Shown here piece by piece: positions 28,111 to 37,835 of a stretch of DNA of 64,000 nt. The DNA is taken from positions 110,025 to 174,024 of the forward strand of contig JAUJOO010000004.1 of NCBI GenBank assembly GCA_030447585.1. Direction: 5' to 3'. Made by a program: the position numbers and the translations under genes. The notes below the pieces were generated by a model. That model saw only the letters and a program-made list of their open reading frames with translations. It was not told where the DNA came from and ran no database searches. How positions within the stretch are numbered: the first letter of the stretch is position 1; every line of letters starts with the position of its first letter. Origin of the DNA: Nocardioidaceae bacterium. GTDB lineage: Bacteria > Actinomycetota > Actinomycetes > Propionibacteriales > Nocardioidaceae.

Positions 28111-28531
28111 GCGCTGCCAACGCCTCCAAGGCGAGTCGGTACGACTCGACGCCGAACCCCGAGATGGTGCCCGTCGCCACGGCGGCCACCACACTGGTGT
28201 GCCGGAACTCCTCGCGAGCCCATGGATTCGACAGGTGTACCTCGATGAGCGGGGCGGCGAGTTGAGCGCAGGCGTCGCGCACGGCATAGCTGTAGTGCGT
28301 GAAGGCCGCCGGGTTGAGCACGACGGGATCTCTTGCGTCGGCGGCCTCGTGCAGCCACAAGAGCAGCTGCGCCTCACTGTCGGTCTGCCGCACCTCGACG
28401 TCAAGACCGAGCTCAGCCCCCCACCGCCGGCACGAGGACACCAGGTCGTCATGCGACGTGGAGCCGTACACCTCGGGCTCGCGGGAGCCGAGGCGGCCGA
28501 GGTTGGGGCCGTTGAGGACGAGCACAGGCAC
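28103..28531 (-). CDS. aroQ: 3-Dehydroquinate dehydratase, type II
   Basis: A 142-residue enzyme of the dodecameric type II class that dehydrates 3-dehydroquinate in the shikimate pathway. Diagnostic segments are [20 protein letters not shown] with the catalytic Tyr, [36 protein letters not shown] and [12 protein letters not shown] chose the GTG at 28531, just after the aroB stop (28554). An earlier in-frame ATG (28573) would overlap aroB and add 14 atypical residues. It is the last gene of aroC-aroK-aroB-aroQ. Confidence 0.95.
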   Translation of the reverse strand: MPVLVLNGPNLGRLGSREPEVYGSTSHDDLVSSCRRWGAELGLDVEVRQTDSEAQLLLWLHEAADARDPVVLNPAAFTHYSYAVRDACAQLAAPLIEVHLSNPWAREEFRHTSVVAAVATGTISGFGVESYRLALEALAALS

Positions 28532-28553
28532 GAGGCGGAGCCTACCCGTCAGG

Positions 28554-29651
28554 TCAGGGTGCGAGTGTCGCAAACGCCGCCGTCATCAGGTCGGGGTCGG
28601 GGGCCGCCAGGATCGACGGTTGCGCCAACCCGTCCAAGACCACGAACCGCAACATGTCCCCCCGTGCCTTCTTGTCGACCTTCATGGCGGCGTGCAGTGT
28701 GGGCCAGCCTGCGCCTGCGTACGACGTCGGAAGCCCGACCGCCTGCAGCACGGTGCGGTGTCGGCCGGCGGTCGTCTCGTCAAGGCGGCCGGCGAGCCTG
28801 GCCAGCTCGGCGGCATACGTCATGCCGACCGCGACGGCGTCCCCGTGCCTCCACGAGTAGCCTTCGGCGCGCTCGATGGCATGCCCCAGCGTGTGGCCGT
28901 AGTTCAGGGCCTCCCGTCCCAGCGGGCCGCTTCTTGTGGTGGCCTCGTAGAGGTCGAGACCGACCACGTCTGCCTTGACCTGGACGGCGCGCTCGATGAC
29001 CTCGCGGCAGCGCGCCGAGGTGGGGTCGGCGCACTCGTTGGGCCCCTCCTCGACCAGCTCGAGGATCCGTGGGTCGGCGATGAAACCGCACTTGACGACC
29101 TCCGCGAGGCCGCTCACCAGGTCGTCACGGCCCAAGGTGGCGAGATGGACGAGGTCGCACAGCACCGCCGCCGGCTCGTGGAACGCGCCCACCAGGTTCT
29201 TTCCCTCCTCGGTGTTGATCCCGGTCTTTCCGCCCACCGCGGCGTCGACCATCCCGAGCAGGGTGGTTGGCACGTGCACCACGCGGATCCCGCGCAGGAA
29301 CGTCGCGGCGACGAAGCCCGCCAGATCCGTCGTCGCGCCACCTCCGACACCGACCACGGCGTCGGACCGGGTGAGTCCCGCCTGGCCGAGAAGCTTCCAG
29401 CAGACCGCTGCCACCTCGGCCGTCTTCGCGTCCTCGGCGTTCGGCACCTCGACCAGGTGGGTGTCGTAGCCTACGGCCGCCAGGCTCTCGCGCACCGCGA
29501 GCGCTGTCGCGACCAACGCCTGCGGGTGGATGACGGCGACCCGGTGGACCTCGTCACCCACCAGGGCGGGGAGCTGTTCAAGCAGGTCCGCCCCGATGAC
29601 GACGTCGTACGGCGCCTGCGACTGCACCCGGATGCGGGTCGCCTCACCCAT
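28554..29651 (-). CDS. aroB: 3-Dehydroquinate synthase
   Basis: A 365-residue NAD- and metal-dependent enzyme that closes DAHP to 3-dehydroquinate. Seen are [20 protein letters not shown] (NAD-binding Gly-rich loop), [32 protein letters not shown] and [28 protein letters not shown] with the metal-binding histidines. I chose the ATG at 29651 (M-G-E-A-T-R-I-R-V), which overlaps the aroK stop by 8 bp. A longer open frame to 29969 is the shadow of aroK. Confidence 0.96.
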   Translation of the reverse strand: MGEATRIRVQSQAPYDVVIGADLLEQLPALVGDEVHRVAVIHPQALVATALAVRESLAAVGYDTHLVEVPNAEDAKTAEVAAVCWKLLGQAGLTRSDAVVGVGGGATTDLAGFVAATFLRGIRVVHVPTTLLGMVDAAVGGKTGINTEEGKNLVGAFHEPAAVLCDLVHLATLGRDDLVSGLAEVVKCGFIADPRILELVEEGPNECADPTSARCREVIERAVQVKADVVGLDLYEATTRSGPLGREALNYGHTLGHAIERAEGYSWRHGDAVAVGMTYAAELARLAGRLDETTAGRHRTVLQAVGLPTSYAGAGWPTLHAAMKVDKKARGDMLRFVVLDGLAQPSILAAPDPDLMTAAFATLAP

Positions 29652-30186
29652 CTGGCACCTCATCGACGGCCAGCGAAACGAGCTCGCGCTCGATCTCCTC
29701 GACCACCTCCTCGGCCGACCGACCGTCGGTGAGCACGTGGACGGTCGCGACCTCGCGGTAGAGCGGTCGACGAGCGTCGAGTAGCGACTTGAGCTGGCTG
29801 CGTACGTTTCCCAGCAGCAGTGGCCGGGTCGCTGCCAACCCGACCCGGGCCGACGCCTCGGCCAGTCCCACGTCGAGGAAGACGACGTGGTGGCCGAGCA
29901 GGGCGGCTCGCGTGGACGTGTCCATGACAGCACCGCCCCCGAGTGCCAGCACGCCGTCGTGAGAAGCAAGCGCCTCCTGCACGGCGGCGGACTCGAGCTT
30001 GCGGAAGACCGCCTCGCCGTCGTCGACGAAGATGTCGCTGATCACCTTGCCGGCGTGCGCCTCGACGTCGCGGTCTGTGTCGCGGAAGGCGACTGCCCAC
30101 CGGGCCGCCAGCAGCGACCCGACGGTGGTCTTGCCCGCGCCTGGCGGTCCGACGAGGACGAGCCGCGGACGGCCGGCGTCGCTCAC
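29644..30186 (-). CDS. aroK: Shikimate kinase
   Basis: A 180-residue P-loop kinase that phosphorylates shikimate. The Walker A is [18 protein letters not shown]. Shikimate-binding residues are in [20 protein letters not shown], and [11 protein letters not shown] is the Walker B-like glycine motif. [18 protein letters not shown] forms the lid and base-binding end. The GTG start overlaps the aroC stop (GTGA) and its end overlaps aroB by 8 bp, so the three are likely translated together. Confidence 0.96.
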   Translation of the reverse strand: MSDAGRPRLVLVGPPGAGKTTVGSLLAARWAVAFRDTDRDVEAHAGKVISDIFVDDGEAVFRKLESAAVQEALASHDGVLALGGGAVMDTSTRAALLGHHVVFLDVGLAEASARVGLAATRPLLLGNVRSQLKSLLDARRPLYREVATVHVLTDGRSAEEVVEEIERELVSLAVDEVPDG

Positions 30187-31361
30187 CGGTGCCTCATCGC
30201 GGCGAGGTACCCGTCGCGGTTGCGCCGGGTCTCCCCGAGGGAGTCACCGCCGAACTTCTCCACTGCCGCGTCGGCCAACACCAGCGCGACCATCGCCTCG
30301 GCCACCACTGCAGCCGCCGGAACGGCACAGACGTCCGAGCGCTGGTGATGGGCCACCGCCGCCTCGCCCGTCACGACGTCGACAGTCCTGAGGGCCCTCG
30401 GGACCGTGGAGATCGGCTTCATCGCGGCCCGCACCCGCAGTAGCTCCCCCGTCGACATCCCTCCTTCGGTGCCGCCGGAGCGACCCGACGTACGGCGGAT
30501 CCCGTCCGGACCCGGCTCGATCTCGTCCTGCGCGACGGACCCGGGGTCGCGGGCGAGGGCGAAGCCGTCACCGACCTCGACGCCTTTGATCGCCTGGATG
30601 CCCATCAGTGCGCCGGCCAGACGCGAGTCGAGTCGCCGGTCCCAGTGAACGTGGGATCCGAGGCCCGGAGGCAGACCGTGTGCCACCACCTCGATGACAC
30701 CGCCGAGCGTGTCGCCGGCGGAGTGCGCCGCGTCGATCTCCGCAGTCATGGCGGCACTTGCGTCGCGGTCGAGACAGCGGACCGGATCGGCGTCCAGGGC
30801 CTCGACCTGCTCAGGAGTCGGCACAAGACCAGGTGGGGCCTGCGCGGCGCCGATCGACACCACGTGCGCGACGAGACGTACGTCGAGTGCCTGGTCGAGG
30901 AAGGCCGACGCGACCGCCCCCAGGGCGACCCGGGCGGCGGTCTCGCGCGCACTTGCCCGCTCGAGAACCGGCCGCGCCTCGTCGAAGTCGTACTTCTGCA
31001 TGCCGACGAGGTCCGCATGCCCTGGCCTGGGCCGGGTGAGTGGAGCGTTTCTCGCCAGGCCGGCGAGGACCTCGGGGTCGACGGGATCCGCTGCCATCAC
31101 CTGCCGCCACTTGGGCCACTCTGTGTTGCCGATGGTGACGGCTACCGGCGCGCCCGTCGTGCGCCCGTGCCGTACGCCGCCGAGGACTGTGACCTCGTCC
31201 TGCTCGAACTTCATCCTCGCGCCACGACCATAGCCGAGCCGGCGGCGGGCCAGAGCCGCTGTGATGTCGGCTGTGGTCACGGCCACTCCGGCCGGCATAC
31301 CCTCGAGTACGGCGACGAGGGCGGCACCGTGCGACTCTCCCGCGGTCAGCCAGCGAAGCAT
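30183..31361 (-). CDS. aroC: Chorismate synthase
   Basis: A 392-residue FMN-dependent lyase that makes chorismate, the branch point to aromatic amino acids. Signatures are [20 protein letters not shown] at the N-terminus, [50 protein letters not shown] and the C-terminal [21 protein letters not shown] chose the ATG at 31361, which begins exactly at the family start; the frame is open to 31445 but without similarity. It is first of the aroC-aroK-aroB-aroQ run. Upstream (31362-31647, 286 bp) I see no gene, only the hairpin repeat at 31491. Confidence 0.97.
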   Translation of the reverse strand: MLRWLTAGESHGAALVAVLEGMPAGVAVTTADITAALARRRLGYGRGARMKFEQDEVTVLGGVRHGRTTGAPVAVTIGNTEWPKWRQVMAADPVDPEVLAGLARNAPLTRPRPGHADLVGMQKYDFDEARPVLERASARETAARVALGAVASAFLDQALDVRLVAHVVSIGAAQAPPGLVPTPEQVEALDADPVRCLDRDASAAMTAEIDAAHSAGDTLGGVIEVVAHGLPPGLGSHVHWDRRLDSRLAGALMGIQAIKGVEVGDGFALARDPGSVAQDEIEPGPDGIRRTSGRSGGTEGGMSTGELLRVRAAMKPISTVPRALRTVDVVTGEAAVAHHQRSDVCAVPAAAVVAEAMVALVLADAAVEKFGGDSLGETRRNRDGYLAAMRHR

Positions 31362-31490
31362 GCCGCAAAGTCTGTCACGGGGCATTCGCCCGCCGCGCGA
31401 CCCAGGGTTTCGGGACTGGCTGTGCCAGTCCGGAACGAGCTGCACTCTGCTGCGTTCAAACCAATCTGCCTTCCCGGTCGGTCGGGTCGT

Positions 31491-31539
31491 GGAGACTCTT
31501 GCGCCTTCGCTTCGCTAGTTGACGGCGCTGCGAGTCTCC
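31491..31539 (+). repeat. Hairpin repeat, copy A
   Basis: Perfect 8-bp arms GGAGACTC (31491-31498) and GAGTCTCC (31532-31539) enclose the loop TTGCGCCTTCGCTTCGCTAG followed by TTGACGGCGCTGC. The loop is almost the same as in the copies at 55.3 and 55.4 kb, whereas the arm sequence is different yet still self-complementary. The 3' flank also shares CCTCCCTG with copy B. It lies between the aroC start and the HNH remnant. Confidence 0.8.
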
Positions 31540-31647
31540 CCGCCCCCACCCTCCCTGCACCCTGCGGGCTTATCGCGTACGGCGCCGACCCGACACCGCC
31601 ACCTCGCTCATATTCGATGCGGCTGCAGTGAGCGCGGCGCGTCAGCG

Positions 31648-32121
31648 TTATGGGAGGCGGCGGGTGCCGGTGTGATCGACGACGAAGTATCGGCCGTGGG
31701 GAGATCGCCAGATGAAGATGCCGGGATAGGGCTGTTTGACCTGCCATCGGCCATGAGTCTTGACCCGATGGTGAAACCTGACGAAGGGTCCGAGGTTGCC
31801 GATGCGGGTCTGGCCGGGTGGTCCACCCTTGTCGGGTGCGACGTACGGGACGCTGTGGTCAATGTCTTGTTTGCGGCTGGTGTTGGCGGAGAACGGGAAT
31901 ACGTCCGCCGGAGTCATCAAGTGGACGGCTTCGCGGAACCGGTCGGGGACCTCGTAGCTGTCGACCGGTGTCATCGCCTCGGGAAGAACGACCGGTTTCA
32001 CCGTGACGTTGCAGTGACGAAGCCACCTCTTGGTCTGATCCAAGGTGACCGGTCCAATGTCTTCGACCCGGGCCACCCCGGCTGTGTCTCGCAGCAGCGC
32101 TTCCCGGCTGATATCTATCAA
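31648..32121 (-). pseudogene. Remnant of a DUF222/HNH endonuclease (13E12-type), C-terminal part only
   Basis: 157 codons match the C-terminal third of the multicopy actinobacterial DUF222/HNH family. Matching segments are the linker (VTLDQTKRWLRHCNVTVKPV, VDSYEVPDRFREAVHLMTPA), the HNH core DIDHSVPYVAPDKGGPPGQT with RIGNLGPFVRFHHRVKTHGR, and the ending WRSPHGRYFVVDHTGTRRLP. The whole N-terminal DUF222 domain (over 200 residues in intact members) is missing. The open frame begins at a TTG that overlaps the stop of the GNAT gene, so the deletion joined the two. Such genes are often repetitive and recombine. Activity is unlikely although the HNH His residues remain. Confidence 0.8.
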
Positions 32122-32894
32122 ACAGCCAAGTTGTAAAGACGAGTTTCGCCGTAGGACTCAAACCCCAATCGGGTCAGGATCGGCTTGGATGTGTCACTTC
32201 GGGCGTGCACTAGCGCGAGGCGGGCTCCATGGTCGTGCGCCACCCGCAAGCGCTCGCGCACGGTCGAGCGGTATCCGCCGAGGCCCCGCAACTCTGGTAG
32301 GACGCATCCCCCATACAGCCGGGCGACATCAGCAACGATCTGGCATCCAGCGGTCGCGAACGGCCTGCGGTCAAGATGGGCGACTACCCGGAAGCCTCCT
32401 TGGTCGTCTAACGGGTGCCCGAGAGACAGAAGTTGGCCATTCCGCCGTTCGCCGGATGAAGGAGTGCCTCCCCAGACGACAGCAGCAACTCTTTCGGCAT
32501 CGTCCAGGCCCTGGGCGTTCGTGACCACTATGTTGTCGACATCATCCGGCACCGGGATCTCCGGAGGGCCCTGCGACATGTCGTAAGCCAGGATGTCGGC
32601 AACCTCCGCGAGGGTGGCGCCGCTGTGCAAGAGCAGCCTCTGAAGATCGGCCGGCTCGGTATCGGGCGCTACCCACCAGCTCACAGTCTCGCGTCCGCGA
32701 CTCCGCGCCTCAGCAGAAACTGCAGTTACTGCCGCGGCAGGGTTAGTGACGCCGGCAGGCATCGCGTAGAAGCCCATTCGCGCCCACTCTGGGTAGTCGA
32801 TGACGGGGACATCACCAATCTGCAGTGCTTCAGCGCCTGGCGGGATCCATTGCCAGGCACGAGAGGCTTTGAGCACCTGGTCGCTTGTCCACAT
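32118..32894 (-). CDS. GNAT-family N-acetyltransferase
   Basis: A 258-residue protein. The first 120 residues look like a degenerate first GNAT domain (ALQIGDVPVIDYPEWARMGF, SWWVAPDTEPADLQRLLLHS). The C-terminal half carries the acetyl-CoA fold: ATAGCQIVADVARLYGGCVL, then ELRGLGGYRSTVRERLRVAH in place of the R/QxxGxG/A loop, then LALVHARSDTSKPILTRLGF and ESYGETRLYNLAV. The substrate is unknown. The ATG at 32894 lies inside a perfect 14-bp palindrome. It stands in a decayed patch between aroC and the prepilin peptidase, next to two remnants, but is itself intact. Confidence 0.75.
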   Translation of the reverse strand: MWTSDQVLKASRAWQWIPPGAEALQIGDVPVIDYPEWARMGFYAMPAGVTNPAAAVTAVSAEARSRGRETVSWWVAPDTEPADLQRLLLHSGATLAEVADILAYDMSQGPPEIPVPDDVDNIVVTNAQGLDDAERVAAVVWGGTPSSGERRNGQLLSLGHPLDDQGGFRVVAHLDRRPFATAGCQIVADVARLYGGCVLPELRGLGGYRSTVRERLRVAHDHGARLALVHARSDTSKPILTRLGFESYGETRLYNLAV

Positions 32895-32900
32895 GTGGAC
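32887..32900. repeat. 14-bp perfect palindrome across the GNAT start codon
   Basis: GTCCACATGTGGAC is its own reverse complement and contains the ATG start of the GNAT gene. A dimeric repressor site would fit this place, but chance cannot be excluded and no second copy was seen nearby. Confidence 0.5.
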
Positions 32901-32957
32901 ATGCTCCCACGAGTCAGATCCTGAAAGTGGCCTCGGGCTCGTACGCCCGCACGCGCC

Positions 32958-33385
32958 TCAGCTGAACGACGCGGCCTGGGTTTGGAATAGGGAAGCGTAT
33001 TTGCCGTTGCGGCTGAGAAGCTCTTGGTGCGAGCCGACCTCAACCACCCGCCCCTGGTCGAGCACCACAATCAGAGGCCGTAACGCGCCGTCGACAGGCG
33101 ATGGGACGCGATAAACGTAATGCCACCGTCCGCACTCGCCGTGGCGGACCCGCTGGCCATGGCCGCGACCATTTGGTGCTCGGTTTCCGCGTCCAGCGCG
33201 GCTGTCGGCTCGTCCATCACGAGCAGCCGCAGGCCCGGGCCGATTCGCATCAAGCCGCGCGCGAGCGCCACCTTCTCCACTGCCCGCCGGACAACTCCAC
33301 CCCGTCGGGCCACAAGTCGCCCAACTGCGTCTCCAGACCCGCAGTGGACATATCGGCGAGGACAGGTGGCTCAGTCCAGGACGAC
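32958..33385 (-). pseudogene. ABC exporter ATPase remnant (C-terminal half of nucleotide-binding domain)
   Basis: Only the last 130 or so codons of an ABC-transporter ATPase remain, in three frame pieces. In order they are LETQLGDLWPDGVELSGGQW (signature motif), then EKVALARGLMRIGP and LLVMDEPTAALDAETEHQMV (Walker B and D-loop), ITFIASHRLSTARY (H-loop), and finally LIVVLDQGRVVEVGSHQELL with a normal C-terminal end at 32958. The breaks are near 33277 (TGG where TGGG restores the frame) and near 33080. No Walker A or membrane domain precedes it before the prepilin peptidase end at 33407. It is a fragment even if the two indels are sequence errors. Confidence 0.75.
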
Positions 33386-33406
33386 CGAGCTCTCGAGCCG
33401 GGCGGC

Positions 33407-34218
33407 TCAGCGGTTCAGGTACCAGTCGCCGAGCGGGTCTCCCCAGGCGAGCCCGACAAGCGCGCCGAGGAGCATGAACGGGCCGAACGGGTACCGCTTT
33501 CGGTCGAACACCTTGAGAGCGACAGCAGTCCTCCACCGACGCCGCCGAGCAAGAACCCGGCGTACATGCCGACGAGCACCTCCGGCCAGCCGAGGTATCC
33601 GAGCGCGAGGCCCAGCAGGCCAGACAGCCGGACGTCCCCGTAGCCGAGGCCTTGGGGATAGATGAACCACATGGCGAAGTAGAAGCCACCCATCGCCAAC
33701 CAGGCCAGTCCCGAGCGGAGCAGCGGCTCATGCTCGCCGTCGACCAGCGCGGCGACGCCGAGGAGCACGATGACGACGCCGTAGCTTGGCGCGATGACCC
33801 ACGTCGGCAGCAGACGGGTCTGCACATCGACGTAGGCGAGCACCACCCCGATGACGGCGAGGTAGACCCAGGCGCCGAGCACCGGTTGCCAGCCGATCTG
33901 CGCTCCGACCAGGCCGCCGGCGACAGTACCGGCCAACGCGAGCTTTGGCGCCAGGCGGGACCGTGCGGCGAGGTCGGCGTACAACGGCTTCGTGAGCACA
34001 GCCGGTGCTGGATCGGCGACGATGTCGGTGACCAGCGGCTCGTCAGCAGGAGCCGACTCCTCGTCGGCCGAAGCCAGACCAGGCGCGGCCGACTCAGCGG
34101 CCGGCGTCTCGGGGTCGGCCACGGGCTCCGGTATCCGGCCTATCAGCCGGGGGCCGAACCAGCACGCCAGCGCCGTGACCACCGCGGCCAGCAGACCGGC
34201 GAGAAGCTCCTCCTGCAC
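33407..34218 (-). CDS. Prepilin peptidase, A24 family (one apparent frameshift)
   Basis: An integral-membrane aspartic protease that cleaves type IV prepilin-like leaders. An N-terminal helix and a Pro/Ala-rich loop precede the catalytic part. The first catalytic Asp is in VVLAYVDVQTRLLPTWVIAP, and the GxGD motif is GLGYGDVRLSGLLGLALGYL. The frame breaks at about 33529-33534. Adding one G (GGA GGG ACT) continues it as T-A-V-A-L-K-V-F-D and on through GPFMLLGALVGLAWG to the stop at 33407, giving exactly 271 codons. It lacks the N-terminal cytoplasmic methylase domain of larger PilD enzymes. The start is GTG. No pilin genes are in the window, so its substrate is unknown. Confidence 0.82.
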
Positions 34219-34269
34219 ACGGGCGACCTTAGCGGGGACATCTCAAGAGAGTCCGCCGCGCGGCAGGCG

Positions 34270-35864
34270 TCACATGGTGTAGGCCGAGCGGAAGAAGCCG
34301 CCCGGGTCGACCTGCTCCTTGATCCGACGAAGCCGCGGTAAGTTCTGCCCGTAGTAGGCCTCCAGGGGGCGACCCGGTTCCAGGTAGTTGACGTACGCTC
34401 CCGCTGACTGAGCAGCGATGGCTCGGTGGGCGCTGTTGATCCAGCGCTGGGAGGCGCGGACGGTTTCCGGAGACGGACGCAGGGGCAGTCCGACGTACCA
34501 CTGGATGCTGGCGAGGTGGTTACGCCACGGGAACGCCGTCGCCCGGGCACCTGGGTCCGAGACTGCTCCCGTCAACGGGTCGAGGATGACCGCTACCGGT
34601 GGCCCGCCGCTCGCCGCCCGACGTGCCAGGACGCGCGGCAGCGCAAGGACAGCGTCCGGCTCATCCTCGCCACGACGTCGCTGCCGGCGACGAACGCCTG
34701 TCGCGACGACGTCGTCCCACCGGCGAAGTACCTGACACCGTCCATGAAGGCCTTCCCGAAGGTGGACACGCTGGTCGCCTCCAACCCGACGGCGCGTTCC
34801 ATGGCTGCCACCTGCGCGTCCTGGTCTCCTTCGGAGCAGGCTCCGACGATCCGCACCCCGGTCGAGCCGTCGGCCCCTGCCTCAAGGTGCAGGTTGCACC
34901 ATGCCGACCGGGGCATCGACCGGGCCCTGGCTGCCCACCCCCGCAGCACCGCGCCGGCTTGGTCCCACCGAAACGACACCAAGAAGACGCCGATCGGTCG
35001 GGCCGCATGGGTCCGATAGCTCAACGACGTGACGACGCCGAAGTTTCCGCCGCCGCCGCCACGAGTGGCCCACCACAGGTCGCCTTCGCGGCCTGGACCG
35101 ATGCGCCGGACGGTGCCGTCGGCGGTGACCATGGTGAGTCCGGTCAAGGCGTCGCAGGTCAACCCGTGGGCCCGATTGTCGATGCCAAGTCCTCCTCCTA
35201 GCGTCAACCCGGTCGCCCCGACGGTGGGACAGGTACCGGTCGGGATGCTCCGGCCGTGTCGCGCCAACGCCGCATGCATGGCGTACAGCTGAGCCCCCGC
35301 GCCCACCGTCGCAACGCGGCCCGCCGGGTCATACCTGATCGCGCGCATGCGTCGTACGTCGATCACGAGTCCGTCGTCGAGGGTGGAGGCCCCGACGTAG
35401 GAGTGGCCGCCGGCACGCGGTCGCGACCGAAGGCCGAACCGCTGCGCGAACAAGATCGTCTCCGACACGTCTGCCGGCCCCGCCGCCTCGACGACCGCGA
35501 CCGGCCGGGCGTGGTCGAAGCGAGTGTTGAAGAGCTGCTTCACCTCGGCATAGTCCGGCGCGAAGCGGCTCACGAGATCACCGTCGAGTGAGGCGGCCAA
35601 CGCACGCCAGTCGGCTTTGCGGGGCCCGCCGGTCGCGCCGGTGGCAGGACCGCCACGCGGGCCGGCACTGGGACCTGTCCCCGGACCGCTACCGCGACTG
35701 CTACTTGTGTCGGTCCCCGCAGCGCTACGGGGAGCGGTGCCTGTGGTTGGCGCCGGTGCGTTTCGTCGGCTCGGGTCACAGGCCGCGACAGCCGCCGCGG
35801 TCAGCGTTGCCGCTGCGCCGCTGAGGACTCGTCGGCGCGAAACCGAGGGCATGCCCCCGCTCAT
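34270..35864 (-). CDS. Secreted FAD-linked oxidase, BBE-like (one apparent frameshift)
   Basis: A flavoenzyme of 531 residues when restored. It begins MSGGMPSVSRRRVLSGAAAT with a twin-Arg motif and ends its signal at AAAVAAC, so export by Tat and lipid anchoring are likely. A Gly/Pro/Ser-rich linker follows, then the FAD domain with RPRAGGHSYVGASTLDDGLV (His for flavin attachment) and PTGTCPTVGATGLTLGGGLG (Cys in the place used for a second covalent bond in berberine-bridge-like oxidases). The BBE end is YYGQNLPRLRRIKEQVDPGG. The frame breaks near 34660-34666; one added base gives exactly 532 codons. Its ATG overlaps the aroE stop. The substrate is unknown; sugars or alkaloid-like compounds are typical for the family. 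Confidence 0.82.
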
Positions 35865-36730
35865 GGCCGAGGCGTCGGTAGGGCCGCCTGACGACGGCTC
35901 AGCAGAGCGCGCAGACCCGCCCGGCGCATGGGTTCCAGCGGCGCCTTGGTGCAGCCGGTCATCAGCTCCACCTGGCGGCCCGCCTGGTGCAGCAGCAGCT
36001 CGAACCCGCCGATACAGCGATCTCCGCGGCGGGCGGCGTGGTCGAGAAGCGGCGTGTCCACCGGGTCGTAGATGACGTCGAACACGACGGGTGCGTGCGG
36101 CGCCGCAGCCGCCACCAGCCTTTCCTGCGCCGCCGCCGGGATCGTCGAGACCAGGAGGTCGACGTCGTGGGGGGCTCTGCTCCCCAGCGTGTCGAGCACA
36201 AGCTCGACCCCTACCCGCTCCGCGACGGCGCCGAGATGGCTCGCGCCCCGGGATGAGCGGGCGAGGACGGACACCTTCGTGGCGCCCAGCCCCGCCACCG
36301 CGCAGATCGCCGACGCCGCTGTGGCGCCAGCGCCGAGGACGAGCACGTGCTTGACGTGTCGTACTCCGGCGGCGGTAAGTGCCTCGGTGAAGCCGAAGAC
36401 GTCGGTGTTGGATCCCGACCACCCGCCGTCGTCGCGGCGGACGACGGTGTTGACCGCTCCCACCACACCGCCGGCCCAGTCGATGTCCTCGACGTGGTCG
36501 ACCACGGGCACCTTCAGCGGCATCGTCACCGAAAGGCCCACCCAGCGCGGGTCATCGTCGACTCCCGAGAAGAAGGCGTCGAGGGTCTCGACCGTCACGT
36601 CGTGGGTGTCGTAGGTCCAGTCGAGTCCCAGGTCGGCGTACGCCGCCGTGTGGAGCACGGGTGAGAGCGAATGCGCGACCGGGCTCCCGATGACGCCGCA
36701 GCGCGGACGCCCGGTCTCGTCAGCACTCAT
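35861..36730 (-). CDS. aroE: Shikimate dehydrogenase
   Basis: A 289-residue NADP-dependent reductase of 3-dehydroshikimate. The shikimate site is in CGVIGSPVAHSLSPVLHTAA and GLSVTMPLKVPVVDHVEDID (catalytic Lys). NTDVFGFTEAL and VLVLGAGATAASAICAVAGL (dinucleotide loop) follow, with FELLLHQAGRQVELMTG at the end. I chose the ATG at 36730 (M-S-A-D-E-T-G-R), which overlaps mltG by 11 bp; the frame is open further upstream as the shadow of mltG. The alaS-ruvX-mltG-aroE order is conserved in actinobacteria. Confidence 0.95.
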   Translation of the reverse strand: MSADETGRPRCGVIGSPVAHSLSPVLHTAAYADLGLDWTYDTHDVTVETLDAFFSGVDDDPRWVGLSVTMPLKVPVVDHVEDIDWAGGVVGAVNTVVRRDDGGWSGSNTDVFGFTEALTAAGVRHVKHVLVLGAGATAASAICAVAGLGATKVSVLARSSRGASHLGAVAERVGVELVLDTLGSRAPHDVDLLVSTIPAAAQERLVAAAAPHAPVVFDVIYDPVDTPLLDHAARRGDRCIGGFELLLHQAGRQVELMTGCTKAPLEPMRRAGLRALLSRRQAALPTPRP

Positions 36731-37835
36731 CCGAGGTGGCGCAGTAGGTGTTGTAGACCTCCACGTTGCGAAGGTGCTCCTGGTAGGACCCGGTGAACCT
36801 GGTCTGCCCCGTCTTGAGGTTGACCGTGACGAAGTAGAGATAGTTCGTGTCGGCCGGTTCGAGGGCGGCTTGGAGTGCCTCGGCACCTGGCGAGTCGATC
36901 GGCGTGGGCGGCAGACCGGCGCGCGTGTAGGTGTTGTATGGCGAGTCGATCTTGCGGAGATCCTCGCCGGCGAGAACCTCTCCGCGGCTGTCGACCGCGT
37001 AGTGCAGCGTGGAGTCGAACTGCAGGGGCATCGGCTCCGCAAGCCGGTTGTAGACGACGCTCGACACCTTGTTCATGTCTGCCGGTCCCGCCTCTGCCTG
37101 GATGAGGCTGGCGATGGTGACCACGTCCTGCGGGCCGTAGCCGAGCGTCTCGGCTCGCCCCTCGAGGTCCAATGTGTCCGCCTGCTCCTTGAACTTCTCC
37201 ACCATGGCCTTCAACAGGTCGCCGGCACCTCTGTTGGGCGGCACGTCGTACGTCGAAGGGAACAGGTAGCCTTCGGCGTCACCCTTGGCATAGTCGGGCA
37301 GGTCAAGGCCGGCGGTGTCGGCGTACGCACGCTCGACCTCCTTCTTGGTGAACGGGGTCTGCTCGACGATGCTCGCCAAGATCTCCTTTGCCCGCAAACC
37401 TTCGGGGATCGTCACAGTCGGGTTGCGGACCAGCGAGCCGGGGTCGACCATGGCGTCGAGCGCGCTCTCAGCAGACATCTTCGACAACAGCTCGTACCGG
37501 CCGGCCTGGATGGTGCTTGACCTGTCGTCGGTGTTAGCCACCGCCGTGAAGGCCTCGACGCTCTTGACGACACCCGCGTCATACAGCTTCTGCGCGATGT
37601 CGGCCCCAAGGTCGCCCTTCTCGACCCGGATCGTGACCACAGGCTTTTGTCCGTTGCCGCTGTAGTCCTCAGGATCCGCCAAGGTTCCTTTGATCAGGTC
37701 GACGCCCTTGACGTACGCGAAGACCCCGATGGCGACCACGACAGCCAGCGCTACCAGGACCGCCAGACATCCGCGTACACGCTTATGACGGGTGCGATGG
37801 CTGCCCCGGAGTCCGCCGATGCCGAGGTCACTCAC
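36720..37835 (-). CDS. mltG: Endolytic transglycosylase MltG (YceG-like)
   Basis: A 371-residue membrane-anchored enzyme that cuts growing glycan strands and sets their length. A basic cytoplasmic N-terminus precedes one transmembrane helix (about residues 22-43, CLAVLVALAVVVAIGVFAYV). A LysM-like region and the YceG fold follow. The catalytic Glu lies in TIASLIQAEAGPADMNKVSS. Other signatures are GYLFPSTYDVPP, VVYNRLAEPMPLQFDSTLHY, YNTYTRAGLPPTPIDSPG and YLYFVTVNLKTGQTRFTGSY. It overlaps ruvX (4 bp) and aroE (11 bp). Confidence 0.94.
   Translation of the reverse strand: MSDLGIGGLRGSHRTRHKRVRGCLAVLVALAVVVAIGVFAYVKGVDLIKGTLADPEDYSGNGQKPVVTIRVEKGDLGADIAQKLYDAGVVKSVEAFTAVANTDDRSSTIQAGRYELLSKMSAESALDAMVDPGSLVRNPTVTIPEGLRAKEILASIVEQTPFTKKEVERAYADTAGLDLPDYAKGDAEGYLFPSTYDVPPNRGAGDLLKAMVEKFKEQADTLDLEGRAETLGYGPQDVVTIASLIQAEAGPADMNKVSSVVYNRLAEPMPLQFDSTLHYAVDSRGEVLAGEDLRKIDSPYNTYTRAGLPPTPIDSPGAEALQAALEPADTNYLYFVTVNLKTGQTRFTGSYQEHLRNVEVYNTYCATSDEC

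Noticed and set aside
33407-34218. Type IV pilus locus
   Set aside because: Only a prepilin peptidase is present; no pilin, ATPase or assembly gene lies within the window.
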